Source: Lampris incognitus (taxonomy: Eukaryota > Chordata > Actinopteri > Lampriformes > Lampridae). From it: 64,000 nucleotides of DNA. Made by a program: the position numbers and the translations under genes. The notes below the pieces were generated by a model, which was given only the letters and a program-made list of their open reading frames with translations, had not been told where the DNA came from and did no database searches. Shown one piece after another: positions 46,970-57,589 of this stretch. How positions within the stretch are numbered: position 1 is the stretch's first letter; each line of letters begins with the position of its first letter. The stretch lies in NCBI RefSeq assembly GCF_029633865.1, contig NC_079216.1, positions 17,024,505 to 17,088,504 on the forward strand, given 5' to 3'.

Positions 46970-48868
46970 ATGGAGGGGGGAAAGCATGTCCAGAGGCAGC
47001 TAGAGAGGAGGAAGGGTAGGCATGTGGAGGTGAGAGTTGGAACTTTGAATGTTGGCACTATGACTGGTAAAGGGAGAGAGCTGGCTGACATGATGGAAAG
47101 AAGAAAGGTAGGCATACTGTGTGTGCAAGAGATCAGGTGGAAGGGGAGTAAGGCCAGGAGTATTGGAGGTGGGTTCAAACTCTTCTACCATGGTGTGAAT
47201 GGGAGGAGAAATGGGGTAGGGGTAATTCTGAAGGAGGAGTATGTCAAGAGCGTGCTGGAGGTGAAGAGAGTGTCAGACAGAGTGATGAGTATGAAGCTGG
47301 AAATTGAAGGTTTATTGCTGAATGTTATCAGCGCATATGCCCCGCAAGTTGGGTGTGAGATGGATGAAAAAGAAGAATTCTGGAGTGAGTTGGACAACAT
47401 GGTGGAGAGGGTACCCAAGGAGGAGAGAGTGGTGATTGGAGCGGACTTCAATGGACATGTTGGTGAAGGGAACAGAGGTGATGAGGAGGTGATGGGAAGG
47501 TATGGAGTCAAGAAGAGAAATGTGGAAGGACAGATGGTGGTCGATTTTGCGAAAAGGATGGATATGGCTGTGGTGAATACATATTTCAAGAAGAGGGAGG
47601 AACACAGGGTGACGTACAAGAGTGGAGGAAAGTGCACACAGGTGGACTATATCTTATGTAGAAGGTGCCATCTAAAAGGGATTGGAGATTGCAAGGTGGT
47701 GACAGGGGAGAACGTAGCTAGGCAGTATCAGATGGTGGTCTGTAGGATGACTTTGGAGACCAAGAAGAGGAAGCGAGTGAAGACACAGCCGAAGATCAAA
47801 TGGTGGAAGTTGAAGAAGGAAGACTGTTGTGTGGAGTTCAGGCAAGATTTAAGACAGGCACTGGGTTGTAGTGAAGGGTTGCCAGATGGCTGGACAACCA
47901 CTGCAGAAATAGTGAGGGAGACAGCTAGGAAGGTACTTGGTGTGTCATCAGGACAGAGGAAGGAAGACAAGGAGACTTGGTGGTGGAATGAGGAAGTACA
48001 GCAAATTATGCAGAGGAAAAGGTTGGCAAAGAAGAAGTGGGATAGTAAGAGAGATGAAGAAAGTAGACAGGAGTACAAGGAGATGCAGCATAAAGCAAAG
48101 AGAGAGGTGGCAAAGGCAAAGGAAAAGGCGTATGGTGAGTTGTATGACAGGTTAGACACTAAGGAAGGAGAAAAGGACTTGTACCGATTGGCTAGACAGA
48201 GGGACCAAGCTGCAAAGGATGTGCAGCAAGTTAGGGCGATCAAAGATAGAGATGGAAATGTGCTGACAAGTGAGGAGAGTGTGCTAAGAAGGTGGAAGGA
48301 ATACTTTGAGGGGCTGATGAATGAAGAAAATGAGAGAGAGAGAAGGTTGGATGATGTAGGGATAGTGAATCAGGAAGTTCAGTGGATTAACAAGGAGGAA
48401 GTGAGGGCAACTATGAAGAGGATGAAGAGTGGAAAGGCAGTTGGTCCTGATGACATACCTGTGGAGGCATGGAGATGTTTAGGAGAGATGGCAGTGGAGT
48501 TTTTAACTAGATTGTTTAACACAATCTTGGAAAGTGAGAGGATGCCTGAGGAGTGGAGAAGAAGCCTACTGGTACCAATTTACAAGAACAGGGGCGATGG
48601 GCAGAACTGTAACAACTACAGAGGTATAAAGTTGATCAGCCACAGCATGAAGATTTGGGAAAGAGTAATAGAAGCTAGGTTAAGAGGAGAGGTGATGATC
48701 AGCGAGCAGCAGTATGGTTTCACGCCACGAAAGAGCACCACAGATGCGATGTTTGCTTTGAGAATGTTGATTGAGAAGTATAGAGAAGGCCAGAAAGAGT
48801 TGCATTGTGTCTTTGTAGATTTAGAGAACGCATACGAGTGCCGAGAGAGGAGGTGTGGTATTGTATGA
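46970..48868 (+). CDS. RTE endonuclease/reverse transcriptase, N-terminal two thirds
   Basis: The 632-codon frame begins with an APE-type endonuclease: VGTLNVGTMTGKGREL, LCVQEIRWKG (catalytic Glu), SAYAPQVG, VVIGADFNGHVGEG (Asp-x-Asn) and QVDYILCRR. A basic linker (KWWKLKKEDC, WWWNEEVQ) follows. Then the RT fingers/palm start (KSGKAVGPDDIPVEAWRC, PIYKNRGD, YRGIKLISHSMKIWERV, EQQYGFTPRKSTTDAMFALR, HCVFVDLENAY). A deletion of about four bases just after FVDLENAY shifts the frame and ends translation at 48868. Proteins like this are often mislabelled as craniofacial development protein 2-like. Confidence 0.9.
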   Translation: MEGGKHVQRQLERRKGRHVEVRVGTLNVGTMTGKGRELADMMERRKVGILCVQEIRWKGSKARSIGGGFKLFYHGVNGRRNGVGVILKEEYVKSVLEVKRVSDRVMSMKLEIEGLLLNVISAYAPQVGCEMDEKEEFWSELDNMVERVPKEERVVIGADFNGHVGEGNRGDEEVMGRYGVKKRNVEGQMVVDFAKRMDMAVVNTYFKKREEHRVTYKSGGKCTQVDYILCRRCHLKGIGDCKVVTGENVARQYQMVVCRMTLETKKRKRVKTQPKIKWWKLKKEDCCVEFRQDLRQALGCSEGLPDGWTTTAEIVRETARKVLGVSSGQRKEDKETWWWNEEVQQIMQRKRLAKKKWDSKRDEESRQEYKEMQHKAKREVAKAKEKAYGELYDRLDTKEGEKDLYRLARQRDQAAKDVQQVRAIKDRDGNVLTSEESVLRRWKEYFEGLMNEENERERRLDDVGIVNQEVQWINKEEVRATMKRMKSGKAVGPDDIPVEAWRCLGEMAVEFLTRLFNTILESERMPEEWRRSLLVPIYKNRGDGQNCNNYRGIKLISHSMKIWERVIEARLRGEVMISEQQYGFTPRKSTTDAMFALRMLIEKYREGQKELHCVFVDLENAYECRERRCGIV

Positions 48869-49824
48869 GGAAGTCAGGAGTTGCAGAGAAGTATGTAGGA
48901 GTGGTGCAGGATATGTATGAAGGAAGTGTGACAATGGTGAGGTGTGTGGTTGGAATGACAGATGGGTTCAAGGTAGAGGTGGGATTATATCAAGGATCGG
49001 CTCTGAGCCCTTTCTTGTTTGCAATGGTGATGGACAGGTTGACGGACAAGATCAGGCAGGAGTCTCCATGAACGATGATGTTCGCGGATGACATTGTGAT
49101 CTGTAGCGAGAGTAGGGTGCAGGTTGAGGAGAGCCTGGAGAGGTGGAGGTATGCACTGGAGAGAAGAGGAATGAAAGTGAGTAGGAGCAAGACGGAATAC
49201 CTATGCGTGAATGAGAGAGAGGACAGTGGAATGGTGAGGATGCAAGGAGTGGAGGTGACAAAGGCATTTGAGTTTAAATACTTGGGGTCAACTGTCCAAA
49301 GTAATGGGGAGTGCAGTAGAGAGGTGAAAAAGAGAGTGCAGGCAGGGTGGAGTTGGTGGAGAAGTGTGTCAGGAGTGATTTGCAACAGAAGGGTACCAGC
49401 AAGAGTTTACAAGATGGTTGTGAGACCAGCTATGTTATATGGTTTGGAGACAGTGGCACTGACGAAAAGACAGGAGGCGGAGCTGGAGGTGGCAGAGTTG
49501 AAGATGCTAAGATTTTCACTGGGAGTAACGAAGAAGGACAGGATTAGGAACGATTATATTAGAGGGACCGCTTAGGTTGGACGGTTTGGAGACAAAGCAA
49601 GAGAGGCAAGATTGAGATGGCTTGGACATGTGTGGAGGAGAGATGCTGAGTATATTGGGAGAAGGATGCTGAATATGGAGTTGCCAGGGAAGAGGAGAAG
49701 AGGAAGGCCAAAGAGGAGGTTTATGGATGTGGTGAGGGAAGACATGCAGGTGGCTGGTGTGACAGAGGAAGACGCAGAAGACAGGAAGAAATGGAAACGG
49801 ATGATCCGCTGTGGCGACCCCTAA
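48869..49824 (+). pseudogene. RTE reverse transcriptase C-terminal third, disabled
   Basis: Out of frame with the upstream part: KYVGVVQDMYEGS and QGSALSPFLFA; then a TGA (about 49069) two codons before the catalytic MMFADDIVICSES; then FKYLGSTVQSNGECSREVK; then a TAG (about 49573) before the terminal zinc-poor region (GRRMLNMELPGKRRRGRPKR). The catalytic FADD box itself is intact. Confidence 0.88.
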
Positions 49825-49855
49825 CGGGAGCAGCCGAAAGGAGTAGTAGTAGTAG

Positions 49856-49975
49856 ATTTATAAGGGTGGGGGTACCTGCAGTCAGCTGAGACTGAAGAGG
49901 TCACTTAGATGAGTGGGGAAACGTATCTGTCGATCAACGTTGTGTCCAGATGAACTGATTCAACCTTCTTTGATA
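49856..49975 (-). repeat. Inverted partner arm of the foldback/Penelope-like repeat
   Basis: The reverse complement reads AAGAAGGTTGAATCAGTTCA, CTGGACACAACGTTGATCGA, then TGACCTCTTCAGTCTCAGCT, matching 46005-46140 closely. The RTE insertion separated the two arms. Confidence 0.75.
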
Positions 49976-51745
49976 TTACTGAAGTATATCCTCATTTACA
50001 CTTCACCGTGTAATATTTAGTCTTTTTTTTTAATTGCACTGTCTCAGCTGACACTGTTCTCAATGTTTGTACCACCGCACAATACATTGTTCCCTACAAG
50101 GGTTCATGAAGAATATCTTACCTCGCAAACGTGCCATTAATTAATCAACATCAGAGGCCACAGGACAGACATTAATAATGATAAATTGATAATGTCGCGT
50201 TCACAGCCGCAGGCCGAGAGCGGGCCGTGTTCAGCAGAGGTTGAACTGAGATCTATTTACGTCGACGGAGATAGTGTACAAAACGGATGTTTGAACGCGA
50301 CACCGGCGTGAAGGAAGATAAATGAGGAAAAAGCCAGGCCCGGAAGAGGTGTCCTGTCCCCCAGACGGCTTTCTCAAGGACACAAGCAGCACACTGACAC
50401 CGCCACTACTTCTTCTTCTACTCTTTCAACAACAACAAGACGAAAGTAGGGCTCCCAGTCAAATGGGCGAAGATAAGGAAGCAATGTCTTTCTGGTACAA
50501 CAAATGTTAAGAGAAAAAAAAGAAAGACGTGGAAGCATCGCTTCTGCATGCATAATATCGAGTGTCAATTTTGTGGCCCCGAGCATCAGTAACACAAAAA
50601 CTTATTAGCTTATATAAATATATAATTATCAGGCTAGGGGAGATGGTTCTTTATCTTATTTCAATATTAAACTACGGGATAAAAACTTATGAAGGATGTC
50701 TACGAAGAAGACTTTTTGTGTAATTAGGAGGGGATTTATTCAGGGCGAGCACGGTTGAGATATGGATCTCTGAACTCTAATTCAACATGGATGGTAATAC
50801 TGCCACTTTAATGTTATTACTGGAGGCCTTAAAGTCCAATAAAAGCTGGGTTTTTCTTCCTCTTTGATTTTACATTACCCAGGCAGTGACATCCGCAGAT
50901 AATAAACTTTCCGTCAGGGCCGTCACAAAGAGAAAAAAAAAAGTTATCATGGAAATTGTTTTAAATATTTTATTTTAAATGCAACTTTGAAATTATTCAA
51001 TACGCGCTCATCAGCTGTTATCGTGCTAAACCAACATCTTTTTCTCCATTGTCAGAACATAAAGGAAGCGGCTGCGTGGAGAGGAATCGGTCTCGGTGCT
51101 GAGACGAGCTCACCACGTACGTGCAGCTTAGACGATGCCGGAAGCTTGTAGAGAGGCAAGGAGGTGGGTTTAATCCCTCTAATACATTCAACTACATTAT
51201 GCCTTGCTCCTCCTCGTGGTGGTGAAAATCCTAAAGACTCCCTCTGAACTTCACCCGTCTCCACTATGAGCAGTGACCCTCACGCATCACCTCTGCTCCT
51301 GTATTCCTAGTGGAGCTTGCCTTTAAAGCCCTGCGAGGTGGAGGATATTCAGCGAGGCTGCTGTGTCGGTGACCTTTGCCCATACCCCACCAGCCAAGGT
51401 TATCTTCCGCACGGGGCTAATGAGAGACCCCATGGGGCAGATAGAAGAGGTGAAGAAAGTTCACAGGCACGTACGCCAGCATCTTTGGGCGTGTGCATGC
51501 CAGGGGTGACCTGGAGGTGGAACAGATGTTGGCGGGCTGTTTCTACAGGAATCAGGAATATATCGCTTCCCCCAGCCCACAGCAGTGCAACACAAAGACA
51601 AAAACACATATCCAAAGTACAAGAACACATATGTCCAAACTACACCCTCCCCCCACAAAAACTACAAAACACATATATCCAACATATAAAAAAAAAAATT
51701 CACTGTCCAAGAGAGCGAACACCAGTATGACTGTTGGAAATGCTG
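49976..51745. other. Non-repetitive intergenic stretch, possible regulatory DNA
   Basis: There is no recognisable exon. Segments near 50135-50300 (AT-rich homeodomain-like TTAATTAATCAAC followed by a CG-containing block) and 50870-50930 look unlike the repeats around them. Confidence 0.3.
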
Positions 51746-51747
51746 GT

Positions 51748-52330
51748 CTGCATGGGCTAGCAGTTAGCTTAGCCTGCTCCACTTCCATGTCCTGTCAGAT
51801 TGCCCTAGGTGTTTCCTCTTTGGGGGCAGCTCCAGGCAGGGCCGTGGTCCCTGGGCCCACTGGACACAGCAGACCAAGCTCTCCCAGTCGATCCAACACC
51901 AGCTCTCCCAGCCAGACACCTTCGACACACCTCCCTGCACTCCACATGACGACACCAAAAACACAGTTAATGCTAGGCGGGGCCACCACCAGACCGCCCT
52001 CGGTGTTATCGGAACTGCCAGTCTGCATGAGCTAGCAGTTAGCCTAGCCTGCCCCGCTTCTACATCCTGTCCGACTGCCCTCAGTGTTTCCTCTTTGGGC
52101 ACAGCTCCAGGCAGGGCCATGGTCCTTGGTCCCACAGGACAGCAGACCAAGCTCTCCCAGCCATCAAACAAAGACAGAAACTTAGACGCAGACATGGACA
52201 AATACACTGCGTGGACGATACTGGGTGAGGCCGCCACAAATGTAAGTTTGCGCCGCCATCTTCCCACACCAGTACTGGGTGAGGCCACTGCAAACATGCA
52301 TGAACATCTGCCATGGTCAATAGGCAAGTG
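51748..52330 (+). repeat. Tandemly duplicated repeat, period about 273 bp
   Basis: 51748-51890 and 52021-52162 are about 85-90 percent alike by eye, sharing GTGTTTCCTCTTTGGG, CAGCTCCAGGCAGGGCC and CAGCAGACCAAGCTCTCCCA. A shorter repeat, ACTGGGTGAGGCC, recurs at about 52218 and 52275. Confidence 0.7.
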
Positions 52331-53084
52331 TGGGAAGTTTTAGTGCCTGGGATGAGTCATATTGGTCATGAGTAGAGCCACACCATTGGTCATACAGAAT
52401 TATTTACAGTAAGGTCATCATCCGCTGTAAATAAATGTAGATTATTGACAACCAGGATATTAACATAACCACAATACTGAATTTTACTGGTAATTGAAGG
52501 AATAAAATCATTCCTTATCATTGAGGCTGATGATGGTGACAAATAACCCACAAAAAATAAACGAATAAATGAAGGAAAAAAATCAAATATCTGATAAAAA
52601 TCATCATTTAAAATGGAAGTGTGGTGACCTAATTATCAGCATGTTCCTATTGTGGACTTGGAGCCTTCTGTTTCCCCCGGACTTGTGTTATTGACATGTT
52701 CACTAGCTGCACACAGTTGGAAGATCAATGTCAACATGGCAGCCATTCTGGAAATGCCAAGTATTGACTTAATCTTGTTTCCACTGTTGAACCAAAGGTC
52801 ATTTTCGTTCTTTGTCTGTGGTGAAAGACCCCGATGGCCTGATTTGAGTTTGTGTTACTGTAATGTGAGTGGATGCAAGTGGTGAAGCATTTGCTATCTT
52901 TCTGCCTTAACCTACAATTAGTTGTCTTTAAGTTGAGTCCTTCATGACCTGTAATGCATGGTGGGTCGGTTTCTGTCTCAGTGAATTTACCAAGTACTGT
53001 TCTGCCGACGAGATTATAGATTATTGACTAATGACTATTGCAAACTGTTCCCTTCTCTCACACGTCTTTTCTCTCTCTCTGAAT
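52331..53084. other. Intergenic stretch, unassigned
   Basis: No feature recognised. Confidence 0.45.
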
Positions 53085-53790
53085 GATGTCTTCTCCTTTC
53101 TCTTCTTCTGTGTATAATAATGGTGTGATGTGATGCGAGTCTCCCCTGTGTGCATGTGTAGTCTGTCCTCCTGCCAGGTCTCCATGGTGATGGTGGTCAC
53201 CACCTGGACACTGCTTGGCATCCCCCTCATCACATCTTTTATATATTTTATAAATAAATCCCTATAATTTTGTTATCCTGTCTGTATGTTATATCTTTCT
53301 CTCTCTCTGATGTGTGACTATTGTTTTTTCTTGTCTCTTCTCCCATGTGGTGTGATGTGAGTCTCCCCTGTGTGCACTTGTAGTCTGTCCTCCTGCCAGG
53401 TCTACATGGTGATGGTGGTCATGTGGCTCGGGTCCTGGGCTGTTCCGGCGGCGTCTGGACACTGCTTGTCATCCTCCTCATCATATTCTTCATATATTTT
53501 ATAATTCCATTATAATTGTGTTATCCTCTTTCAATGTTGTATTCTGCAAACTGTGTAAACACAACATCCATTGCACGTTGTCCGTCTTGGGAGAGAGATC
53601 CCTCCTCTGTTGCTCTTTCTGAGGTTTCTTCCTATTTTTTCTTCCTGTTAAAGGTTTTTTTTTAGGGAGTTGTTCCTTATCCGATGTGATGGTCTAAGGA
53701 CAGGATGTTGTGTTGCTGTAAAGCCCCCTGAGGCAAATTTGTAATTTGTGATATTGGGCTATACAAATAAAATTGACTTGACTTGACTAT
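53085..53790 (+). repeat. Interspersed repeat with LINE/SINE-type TTGACTTGACTTGAC tail
   Basis: The 3' part (GTTGTTCCTTATCCGATGTG, AAAGCCCCCTGAGGCAAATT, GGCTATACAAATAAAATTGA, then CTTGACTTGACT) is a tail widely repeated in fish genomes. Upstream, 53137-53228 and 53365-53478 are related copies (TGTAGTCTGTCCTCCTGCCA, ATGGTGATGGTGGTCA), so the body is internally duplicated. Confidence 0.65.
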
Positions 53791-54185
53791 CAGGATCTTG
53801 CCTGAGGAAACAAAATTGGCTAACTTCTTCTTTTGTAACATCTTCTTTCTTCTTTTGTGGTTAAGCAGCATTCAGTTATTATGCTACACATAGTTGGAAT
53901 AAACTTCTGGAAGATCTTACATCAGCCCAAACTTTGGCTACTTTCAATGAGACTAGGTCAAAACCTTGTATATAGCTGGATAGAGTGTGGTCAGTGTTTG
54001 AAATTGTGGCCAGTTTGTCACAGGGATAGTCAGTGGTAGTGTCTGTAATGTGAATTCCTGGATATAAAATGCTCATCTGCAATTTTCTGTTGTGGTCCCA
54101 GTAATATTTGTTGTTAAAGTGTAATGAAGTAGCATATCACATGACATGGTTAAGCTACGTTTGAGTAAAAACAAAAACAAAAACA

Positions 54186-54262
54186 GAATCAGAATCAACT
54201 TTATTGGCTAAGTGTGCTTATACATACGAGGAATTTGACCCCGGTTTACGGTAGCTTCTAGT
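54186..54262 (-). repeat. LINE-like 3' tail, reversed
   Basis: AGAATCAACTTTATTGGCTA and ATACGAGGAATTTGACCCCG are the complement of a polyadenylation-type tail common in fish LINE copies. Confidence 0.55.
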
Positions 54263-54364
54263 ACCACATGTAGTGATCTGTCACTCCGACCACTACATGT
54301 GGTAGAGGCAATAAACTAGGTATTTACTTATTTATATATTATACAATTATATACTATATCAGGG

Positions 54365-54725
54365 TATGTGCTGCCAGGGCTCTCACCCACACCAAGCATT
54401 AGCAGCACATCACTCCCACCCTCGTCCACCTTCACTGGCTTCCAGCCAAGTCCTGCATTTCCTACCAAATCCTCCTTCTCACCTACGAATCCCTCCATGC
54501 CCTTGCCCCCCAGTACCTATCAGATCTCCTCCACCCCTACATTCCATCCGGGGATCTGTGGTCCACAGACATGGGCCTGCTTTCCTACCCTCACACCAGC
54601 CTAAGCACGTTTGGGGACAGTGTGGTAGTCCCCACCATTTGGAACTCTCTCCTGGCAGAGATCCGCAACACTGCTTCTTTGGACACTTAGAAAAAACTCC
54701 TGAAAACTCACCTGTTCACTAAGGT
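54365..54725 (+). pseudogene. C-terminal fragment of another LINE reverse transcriptase
   Basis: With frame changes the translation gives LVHLHWLPAKSCISYQILLL, ALAPQYLSDLLHPY, TFGDS and IWNSLLAEIRN, the C-terminal signature of a fish LINE ORF2 distinct from the one that follows. Stops interrupt it. Confidence 0.75.
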
Positions 54726-54824
54726 CTTTGGTCTCTAGTCACTTCTATCATTCTTTGCTATCTTCTATCAATCTTTGCTCTTTTTATTTTCTGTTCTTGT
54801 ATAAATTATCTGCAAAGCCTGTGG

Positions 54825-56135
54825 TTAAAACTGTGAGGAGTTGGACCAATGAGTCAAAACTGGAGCTCCAGGCCTGCCTCAACTGCACTGACTGGAGTGT
54901 TTTTGAGGCTGCATCTACCGACCTAGATGAACTTACAGACACTGTGGCATCTTACATCAGCTTTTGTGAGGACGTGTGTGTACCTACCAAAACCTTCTGT
55001 ACTTCTAACAACAATAAGCCCTAGTTCTAAACTAAGGCAGCTTCATCAGGCCCTAGAGGAAGCCTACAGGGGATAGGATCCGGTATAACAAAGCCAGAAA
55101 TACACTCACAAAGGCGATCAGACTCGCAAAAAGGTGTCAACAATCCATCATCAGTATGGAGTGATTTGAAAGATATTACCAACTACAGGAGACCATCCCC
55201 CCACACTGCAGGGAACCATCAACTGGCTCACGACCTAAATGGGTTTTACTGCAGGTTTGAAAAGCAAACTTTCACACCCCTCACACACTCCAACCACAAC
55301 ACACAACCAACTGCACTCCTTGCCAGCCACTCTCCCCTCCCCACCAAACCCCCACCCGCACTCAGGATCTGTGTTGAGGATGTGCGCCAACTCTTACAGA
55401 GACAGAAGACCAGGAAGGCACTAGGCCCAGATGGCGTGTCACTCTCCTGTCTTAAAGTCTGTGCTGACCAGCTGGCCCCCATTTTCACACTGTTCTTCAA
55501 CAGATCATTGGAGCTGTGTGAAGTCCCCTCTGGCTTCAAGAGCTCCACTATCATCCCGGTCCCCAAGAAACCCTGTATCACAGGATTAAATGACTACAGG
55601 CCTGTTGCCCTAACGTCTGTCGTCATGAAATCCTTCGAACGACTGGTGTTGGCCCACCTGAAGGAAATCACAGGCTCCCTGCTTTGACCCCCTGCAGTTT
55701 GCCTACTGAGCAAACAGGTCAGTAGATAATGCAGTCAACATGGGATTGCACTAGATCTTCCAACACCTCGATTCCCCAGGGATATATGCAAGAGTCCTGT
55801 TGGTGGACTTCAGCTCAGCGTTCAGCACCATCATCCCAGATATCATCCACTCCAAATTCACCCAGTTCACTGTACCAGCCCCCATCTGTCAGTGGATTAA
55901 AAACTTCCTGACAGACAGGAGGCAGCTGGTGAGGCTAGGAAAATCACATCCAGCACTCGGACAATCAGCACTGGTGCCCCCCACAGGGATGTGTGCTCGC
56001 CCCTGTACTCTTCTCACTCTACACAAACTACTGCACCTCAGGAGACCGACTGTCTGTTAAACTCCTGAAGTTTGCGGATGACACAGCCATCATTGGTCTT
56101 ATCTGGGATGGTGACGAGTCTGAATATGTTCTATA
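54825..56135 (+). pseudogene. Second L2-like LINE copy, truncated
   Basis: The linker (CLNCTDWSVFEAASTDLDEL, SYISFCEDVCVPTK) and RT ([40 protein letters not shown], then in other frames LLVDFSSAFSTIIPD, TDRRQLVRLGK and KLLKFADDTAIIGLI) are present. Several stops and frameshifts intervene, and the copy ends soon after the FADD box. Same family as the LINE at 34.2-37.8 kb, with closer resemblance to a canonical catalytic box. Confidence 0.85.
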
Positions 56136-57500
56136 AGTTCTATAACACAACATTATAAAACATAGCATGATCTCGGCAGGAAAAGTAATGCAGGGCGAAA
56201 TGTCAGCAGTCAGATGAGGCTACCAGGCTTGTGAATGGGAACCTAGTTTACGAATTTAGCTAAATCCTATGCTAAATTTAGCTTAAGTTTGATAAATTTA
56301 CCTGCGCTGTGCTTTGCCTCTCCATCAAGTGTCTGCACTATGCCCTGTGCCCTAACTCGTGGTGAGCAAAGAGCAAATTTCTTATCATCTGAAGGTGCCC
56401 TAAGACTCACTGTACTGACAGGCTAACTCACAAAGAATGGATTGCGGCCGCTGATAGCATAATGAATTGCACATCACTTGTATACCGCTATCTGCCCCGT
56501 CGCTAGGTGCGATGCACAAAAGACATTGCGCTAATGATATTACAGCACAAACACGCCCATAAGGTTTTGTAGCTGTGTGCAATTTGCCCTTGTTTTGCAT
56601 CTGATTGCAATTATCCATGTGGCAAAGGATAAATGGTGGCTTTGCACCAAGAACACACTAGGCAGGCTCAATTTCATCCTTAAAGGCATCAAGTATAGCA
56701 TGAATGGTTTGACCTGGCAACCCGTATCTGTGAATGATTTCGGTCTCAGTTAAATCAATAAGTGATATTCACCTTCGAAATATCTGCTCACGAGCACAGC
56801 TGGCATGATGAGGCCTTAACCTGGCTGCAATCACTGCTGCCATGATCACTGGAAAGTCTGGGCATCGGTTACCACCAACTCTCTGAAGATGCCAATAATT
56901 TTCAGTCTAACTGTGTGTGGCTATTAATGCTGGTGTTTTCCAATGAGGCTCATTTGCATAGAAAGGGGTCAATTTTGTGCCAAAATGTATGCATATTACC
57001 CAACTGAAATACTTTCAATCAGCACCAGAGCACTGAGACACTATTTGCTTGGCAGCACAGTTAGGGGTGCATTTCACCCTTTGCAGGTGCTTTGCGAATT
57101 ACACGGTTTCTTTTGTCTTTTTTTGTGCAGGTTTAGCAGCCGCAAAAGCCACGCAACCCTGTTATGAATTTGCCATAGTGTTTTGTCAGAGTGACTGTTA
57201 ATTGGGGTGCTTTAACTGTGCGCGCTCCCTCATGCCGCTCAGCGCTTGGCCGACCAATCGTGTAGCTTCAGTGAGTGACGTTGTTAGTCACCTGATCCAG
57301 GGGCCCAATCATGTCAAAGATGACTCAGTCCGTCAATCAGTCAGTCACTCTAATAAAGTTTATTAAGTTTGCCACTTAGTCAATCAGGGACATTAGCGTT
57401 TGCAGCGCTGGCTAAAAAAACCCTCTATGTTCGCCATTGCCTTCAACTGAGATTTAGCTGCTGCTAAAAACTGCACTCTGACTCATTCTAAATCTTTATT
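56136..57500. other. Intergenic stretch, unassigned
   Basis: No exon or repeat family recognised. CCT/AATC-type short repeats near 57330 only. Confidence 0.45.
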
Positions 57501-57504
57501 TTTT

Positions 57505-57585
57505 ACCTGTTTTACTTAAAGCACTTGGAATTGCTTCTGTATACGAAATGAGCTACATAAATAAATTTGCCTTCTTTCAAGGAAG
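57505..57585 (+). repeat. LINE-like 3' tail
   Basis: CTTAAAGCACTTGGAATTGC and GCTACATAAATAAATTTGCC form a tail with polyadenylation-type AATAAA often seen at fish LINE ends. Confidence 0.6.
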
Positions 57586-57589
57586 TTTA

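Larger units (their letters stand above)
46730..49855 (+). mobile_element. RTE-clade LINE, full length with exact 15-bp target duplication
   Basis: Direct repeats ATTTATAAGGGTGGG at 46715-46729 and 49856-49870 bracket a 3126-bp element. The 5' UTR begins AACCCAGCCACTGAGGATGC with a strong hairpin (GGATGCAC/GTGCATCC). One ORF encodes endonuclease and RT. The 3' end is CGACCCCTAACGGGAGCAGC followed by a short (TAG)n tail, typical of RTE-type elements in fish. Three disabling changes are visible in the second half of the ORF. Confidence 0.9.
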
